64,000 nt of DNA from Roseovarius sp. MMSF_3281 (GTDB lineage: Bacteria; Pseudomonadota; Alphaproteobacteria; Rhodobacterales; Rhodobacteraceae). Below, in pieces: positions 60,618 through 64,000 of this stretch; the stretch's first letter is position 1, and each line of letters starts with the position of its first letter. Below the pieces are notes generated by a model. The model had not been told where the DNA came from and did not search any database. It worked only from the letters and a program-made list of their open reading frames with translations. The DNA is taken from positions 1 through 64,000 of the forward strand of contig NZ_JASHIM010000014.1 in NCBI RefSeq assembly GCF_030733685.1, in the 5' to 3' direction. The position numbers were made by a program, and so were the translations under genes.

Positions 60618-61276
60618 CACCGCGGCCCTTTCCAGTCGATCTGGCAAATCTCGGCGCTGCGCCCGTCGAAATCCCAGACCCGGCCAAAGGCACGCACCCG
60701 GCCTTGGGTCGCCGTGGCCACGGTGATATCCGGGCCCATCCAGTACTCGGTGTTGGTCACAACGATATCCTCGCCGTTCTTGCCCTCCACCGGCACCACC
60801 GCGCCCTGGATCTTCTTGCCCACCATCAGGCGGCGTTCCTTGCCCTCGGTCTCGAAAACCACCGGCGCGCGCTCCGCGCCCAAAAATTCGCTGACCAGCA
60901 TGCCGAACAGGCCCGTGGTGCCACGCGCCGCCCCGCTAAAGATATTGACCAGCGCCTCGTATTGCGCCGCGTCGCTGCGCTCGTCGATAAAGGCCGCCGC
61001 TTTCCAGTTGCCGCGCCCCATGTTGCCGGGGATTTCAAGGAAAAGCCCGACGTTCAGCCCCGACAGGTTCGCGTCGCCGTAAAAGCCCTCGTCGATGCGC
61101 ACCCCGGCCCAGGCCTGGCAATAGCCTTCCGTCGGCGGGTGTTTCCCAAGGCTGACAACGCAGGGGCAAAAGACCGTGCAGTTACAGTTCAGGATCAATT
61201 CGCCCTTGATGTTCCACGGCACGGTGCCAACCGGCTGCGCCTCGCCCTTTTCCAATGTCTGTGTTCCTTCGGCCAT
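60617..61276 (-). CDS. DUF1326 cysteine-rich protein
   Basis: The 219-residue soluble protein has the DUF1326 start WNIKGELILNCNCTVFCPC with Cys31, 33, 37 and 39, and a fifth Cys53 in EGYCQAW. These CxC pairs suggest metal binding or thiol redox chemistry. No signal peptide is seen. AGGGAGG precedes ATG 61276. DUF1326 and DUF2182 genes are frequent neighbours in bacterial genomes, which suggests a joint metal-linked task. Its stop overlaps the DinB start. Confidence 0.85.
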   Translation of the reverse strand: MAEGTQTLEKGEAQPVGTVPWNIKGELILNCNCTVFCPCVVSLGKHPPTEGYCQAWAGVRIDEGFYGDANLSGLNVGLFLEIPGNMGRGNWKAAAFIDERSDAAQYEALVNIFSGAARGTTGLFGMLVSEFLGAERAPVVFETEGKERRLMVGKKIQGAVVPVEGKNGEDIVVTNTEYWMGPDITVATATQGRVRAFGRVWDFDGRSAEICQIDWKGPR

Positions 61277-61310
61277 GTCAGCCTCCCTTTCCTGTCGTTG
61301 TCTCAAATCC

Positions 61311-62072
61311 TCAGGTCACCGCGCCCAGCGCCATCGCCCCTGCCCCGGCCAGCAAGGCAAAGCCCAGAGGCCGCGTCAGCCACCGGCCCAGATCGGGCAG
61401 TTTCTCGATCACCATGATCACCGTCGCCAGCCCCATGAAGGCGATGTTCATCACGCCCCCCACGAAGGCCAAAAGCATCAGCGCCCAACAGCAGCCAAGG
61501 CACACCGCGCCCAGCCGCAGGCCATTGCGCCACGGCCCTTCCTCCCAGTGCTGCATGAAAAACGTCAAAGGCGCGCGGCACTTGGCAAGACAGGCCTCTT
61601 TCATCTCGCTGAACTGGTAAAGCCCCGCCAAGGCCAGCAACGCGGCCGACAACAGGCCCGAGCGGCTATCGCCAAAGGCACTGACCAGCCCCGCCCGGTA
61701 AAGCCCCATCTGAAGCGCCGCCGCGAACACCGAAAATCCCAGCCAGACCGCCAAATAGCCGCCGACCAAAGCGCCAAAGCGCGTTTCCCCTGTGTGCGAC
61801 AGGTCATCATAGGTGGCAAAAGCGGGCAGCGCCGTGGGGGCCATCATCGCCGCCGACATCAACGCCCACATCAAGGTGATCCGCAAGAAACCGGCGGCAT
61901 CGGGGGTGACGGTGCACAGGCTTGCCAGAAAATCCGCGCCATACACCTGCCCCGCCGCGCGCAGCTCCCCGGGCAGGGCCATGGCATACAGCAGGCCCCA
62001 CGCCAACAGGATCGCCCCGAAAAGCAAGACCCAATGCCACCCGGTCATGCGCCTGATCCGCACCGAAACCAT
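61311..62072 (-). CDS. DUF2182 integral membrane protein, predicted metal-binding
   Basis: The 253-residue protein has about six membrane helices and the DUF2182 pattern WALMSAAMMAPTALPAF, CLAKCRAPLTFFMQHW and GLRLGAVCLGCCWALM. The CxxxC and CxCC-like cysteines and a neighbouring His sit at membrane edges and could bind a metal. It is the first gene of the operon leading to dmdA and faces the GntR regulator. The ATG at 62072 follows AGGGAGG. Function is unknown. Confidence 0.87.
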   Translation of the reverse strand: MVSVRIRRMTGWHWVLLFGAILLAWGLLYAMALPGELRAAGQVYGADFLASLCTVTPDAAGFLRITLMWALMSAAMMAPTALPAFATYDDLSHTGETRFGALVGGYLAVWLGFSVFAAALQMGLYRAGLVSAFGDSRSGLLSAALLALAGLYQFSEMKEACLAKCRAPLTFFMQHWEEGPWRNGLRLGAVCLGCCWALMLLAFVGGVMNIAFMGLATVIMVIEKLPDLGRWLTRPLGFALLAGAGAMALGAVT

Positions 62073-62106
62073 GCCGCCCTCCCTTGCGACTCGCTTCACT
62101 CGCGTC

Positions 62107-62159
62107 AATTGTCAGACATTTGATGCCCCCTTGCAAGGTAATTGTCCGACAATTAAAAC
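62107..62159. promoter_or_regulatory. Divergent promoters with two FadR/GntR operator boxes for the DMSP locus
   Basis: Two boxes are seen: AATTGTC-a-GACATTT (62107-62121) and the perfect AATTGTC-c-GACAATT (62140-62154), centres 33 bp apart. The palindrome TTGCAA (62131-62136) can serve as -35 for both directions. It gives TTGCAA-N17-TAAAAC (62154-62159) towards the regulator and TTGCAA-N17-GACAAT (62113 down to 62108) towards the DUF2182-dmdA operon. Each promoter is covered by one box, which fits repression and autoregulation by the GntR protein. Confidence 0.75.
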
Positions 62160-62165
62160 AATTCC

Positions 62166-62903
62166 ATGAAAATCGAGACCGACCCCAAGGCCGACCTCTC
62201 GGCGCAGATCGCAAAATCCATCCGTGATGCCATCGTCAACGGCGATATGATCGTCGATGAACGCCTCCCCTCCGAGGCGGAATTGTCCGATCAATTCGAT
62301 GTCTCCCGCTCCACCGTGCGCGAGGCGCTGAAACGGCTTGCCGCGCAATCGCTCATCCGCACGCAACGCGGGGCCTCGGGCGGGGCCTTCGTGCGCCGCC
62401 TGTCTTATGAAGAGGCCTACGGCCAGCATATCACCACCTCCACCCTGCTTCTGTCGATGAACGCCGTCAGCTTCGAAACCGCCTGCGAGGCGCGCTATGC
62501 GCTGGAACGCGCCTGCGCGCCGATGGCCTGCGACCGGCGCACGCCCGACCAACTGGCCACCATGCGGGCCGAGATTCACCGCCAGTCGCAACCGGGCCTT
62601 TCCGACGAGTCGTTCTGCGCCTCCGACGTGGCCCTGCACCGCGCCCTTGTGGACGCCGCCCACAACCCGGTGCTCAGTTACCAATTGGCCGGCGCGGTCG
62701 AGGCGATGCAGCCCTTGATGAACATGATCACCTTCACCGCCCGCTCGCGCGAGGAAATCGTCGGCATCCACAGCCGCCTGACCGACGCGATCGAGGCGCA
62801 GGATGCCGCCAAGGCCGATCACGCCCTGCACGCGCTTGAGGCCTACACGCTGACCCTTGGCCGCGATGTCATGGCCGCACGTGCGCAAAAATCAGGCAGT
62901 TAA
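62166..62903 (+). CDS. GntR-family (FadR/VanR-type) regulator of the dmdA locus
   Basis: The 245-residue protein has the N-terminal winged helix (LSAQIAKSIRDAIVNGDM, RLPSEAELSDQFDVSRSTVREALKRL) and an all-helical FCD effector domain (about 85-235), with Asp and His residues (SDVALHRALVDAAHN, VGIHSRLTDAIEAQD) that bind a metal in this class. Such domains sense carboxylates; an effector such as acrylate or a DMSP metabolite is likely but inferred. It lies 93 bp divergent from the dmdA operon with two fitting operators in between. Confidence 0.92.
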   Translation: MKIETDPKADLSAQIAKSIRDAIVNGDMIVDERLPSEAELSDQFDVSRSTVREALKRLAAQSLIRTQRGASGGAFVRRLSYEEAYGQHITTSTLLLSMNAVSFETACEARYALERACAPMACDRRTPDQLATMRAEIHRQSQPGLSDESFCASDVALHRALVDAAHNPVLSYQLAGAVEAMQPLMNMITFTARSREEIVGIHSRLTDAIEAQDAAKADHALHALEAYTLTLGRDVMAARAQKSGS

Positions 62904-62981
62904 GGGCCATCCGGTCGCCGGTTTTTTGAAAAAATCCCGAACCGTGCTATCTTTCCACCCCCAACCAACAGGAGAGATGCG

Positions 62982-63140
62982 ATGACCTTCAAAACCATCC
63001 TCACCGCCGCTGCCCTTACCATGGCCTCTGCCGCAGGGGCCTTTGCCATGTGCGCGGACAAGGAACACGCCATGTCCTGCGGCGAGGGCATGACCTATGA
63101 CGCCGACAGCCGCAGTTGCGTATCGAAAACCACCAGCTGA
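62982..63140 (+). CDS. Tiny secreted cysteine-containing protein
   Basis: The 52-residue frame starts at ATG 62982 with AGGAGAG nine bases before it. It encodes a signal peptide (MTFKTILTAAALTMASAAGA, cleavage near AFA) and a mature part of about 30 residues with three Cys (MCADKEHAMSCGEGMTYD, then SRSCV). The CGxGMTYDxxxxxCV pattern recalls small chitin-binding-like or EB-module fragments. It is followed by a good terminator, which supports a real single-gene unit. No function is known. Confidence 0.75.
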   Translation: MTFKTILTAAALTMASAAGAFAMCADKEHAMSCGEGMTYDADSRSCVSKTTS

Positions 63141-63146
63141 TTTTTC

Positions 63147-63172
63147 GCCCGGCCCCCGGGCCGGGTTTAGAC
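63147..63172 (+). terminator. Terminator after the tiny secreted protein gene
   Basis: CCCGGCCC / GGGCCGGG forms a short, very stable hairpin just after the stop codon and is followed by TTTAGACATTT. It fits a Rho-independent terminator with an imperfect T tail. Confidence 0.7.
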
Positions 63173-63228
63173 ATTTCTTCACCCTTCCCCGCCTATGCTG
63201 CGCGTAATACCGCCACCAAGGGAATGGG

Positions 63229-64000
63229 ATGACCGAACAGACGCAACTTGCCCGGCTTTCGCCGCCTGACCGCGCGCCCTCCGCTGCCGCGCGCCTGACA
63301 CGCCGCCAGAAGGCCGCCATTATCGTGCGCTTCCTCCTCAACGAAGGGGCCGAGGTGCCGCTGACCGATCTGCCCGAACCGCTACAGGAATCGCTGACCA
63401 CGCAGATGGGCAGCATGCGCTATGTCGATCGCAAGACACTTGCCGATGTGGTCTCCGAATTCGCGGCCGAGCTTGAGGCGATGGGCCTCACCTTTCCCAA
63501 TGGCGTGGCCGGGGCCCTGTCGGCCCTCGACGGGCGGATCAGCCCGCAATCCGCCGCCCGCCTGAGAAAAGAGGCCGGCGTCAGGCAATTTGGCGACCCG
63601 TGGGAACAGGTGCGCAGCGCCAAAACCGACGACCTGCTGGATATCCTGCAACGCGAAAGCACCGAAATCGCGGCGGTCATGCTGTCCAAGCTTGACGTGG
63701 CCCGCGCCGCCGACCTTCTGGGCAAACTGCCCGGCGATACCGCGCGCCGCATCACCTATGCCGTCTCGCAGACCGAGGCGGTGACCCCCGAAGCCGTGGA
63801 TCGCATCGGCCTTGCCTTGGCCGCGCAACTGCACGACGTGCCCGATACGGCCTTTGCCGATGGGCCGGTGCAGCGGGTGGGCGAAATCCTCAACTACTCC
63901 CCCGCCGCCACCCGCGACGAGGTGCTGACCGGGTTGGAAGAAACCGACGAAGATTTCGCCCGGCTGGTGCGCAAGGCGATCTTCACCTTCGTGCATATCC
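63229..64000 (+). CDS. fliG: Flagellar motor switch protein FliG (3' truncated by window)
   Basis: The first 257 codons are present and the frame is open to the window end. The pattern RLTRRQKAAIIVRFLLNEGAEVPL and repeated armadillo-like helices (LDILQRESTEIAAVMLSKLDVARAADLLGKLPG) match the N and middle domains of FliG, which joins the MS ring (FliF) to FliM in the flagellar C-ring. The C-terminal torque domain should follow beyond the window. The ATG at 63229 follows AAGGGA; an overlapping ATG at 63224 hits a stop after two codons. Other flagellar genes are not visible within the window. Confidence 0.88.
   Translation, partial: MTEQTQLARLSPPDRAPSAAARLTRRQKAAIIVRFLLNEGAEVPLTDLPEPLQESLTTQMGSMRYVDRKTLADVVSEFAAELEAMGLTFPNGVAGALSALDGRISPQSAARLRKEAGVRQFGDPWEQVRSAKTDDLLDILQRESTEIAAVMLSKLDVARAADLLGKLPGDTARRITYAVSQTEAVTPEAVDRIGLALAAQLHDVPDTAFADGPVQRVGEILNYSPAATRDEVLTGLEETDEDFARLVRKAIFTFVHI

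Overview
The window is GC-rich chromosomal DNA, almost entirely coding, with tight same-strand gene pairs that share ATGA or TAATG junctions. Its gene content points to a marine alphaproteobacterium of the Rhodobacteraceae (Roseobacter group). The strongest markers are a dmdA-acuI locus for dimethylsulfoniopropionate (DMSP) breakdown, a Mur-type Fur regulator, an Entner-Doudoroff zwf-pgl-pgi operon, a DUF1127 protein divergent from a LysR regulator, a Suv3-like helicase with an S4 protein and a seven-iron ferredoxin, and a long structured leader before mraZ. No rRNA, tRNA, CRISPR array, insertion sequence or prophage was seen. This assignment rests on gene recognition only; no database search was possible.

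Left part (1-25 kb): the C-terminus of a large PilP-like protein, a K+/H+ antiporter, divergent cobT/cobS, carD, the TPR-helicase-S4-ferredoxin operon, an SCP2 protein with a lysophospholipase-like hydrolase, an FAH-family hydrolase, a DNA-end-processing pair (MBL exonuclease and ATP-dependent ligase), an M24 protein related to the DMSP lyase DddP with a divergent LysR regulator, oligoendopeptidase F, mgtE with 5-formyl-THF cyclo-ligase, a CAP protein, hisN, an XRE regulator and a quinone oxidoreductase.

Middle part (25-43 kb): DUF1127 and its LysR neighbour, a Bax-inhibitor-1 protein, SelO, a YjdF-like membrane protein, an EEP-family protein, a PhzF protein, ZntB, an RhlE-like helicase, Mur with a CDF metal exporter, a DMT exporter, enolase, a fasciclin protein, and the zwf-pgl-pgi operon read away from a lone radical SAM enzyme.

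Right part (43-64 kb): a minus-strand dcw cluster (mraZ-rsmH-ftsL-ftsI-murE-murF-mraY-murD) for septal peptidoglycan synthesis. It is preceded by a leader of almost 800 bp that holds a probable UpsM-like small RNA and several TGGGA-type MraZ boxes. Then come a GNAT protein, a universal stress protein and a DUF2235 lipoprotein. The DMSP locus follows: a GntR/FadR regulator diverges from DUF2182-DUF1326-DinB-dmdA-acuI. The window ends with a tiny secreted cysteine protein and the start of fliG.

Several families of small palindromic repeats sit between genes. In at least four places the end of a repeat is the stop codon of the neighbouring gene. The most promising places for new biology are the uncharacterised membrane, cysteine-rich and DinB proteins co-transcribed with dmdA, the MraZ-box/leader-RNA architecture, and the stop-codon-supplying repeats.
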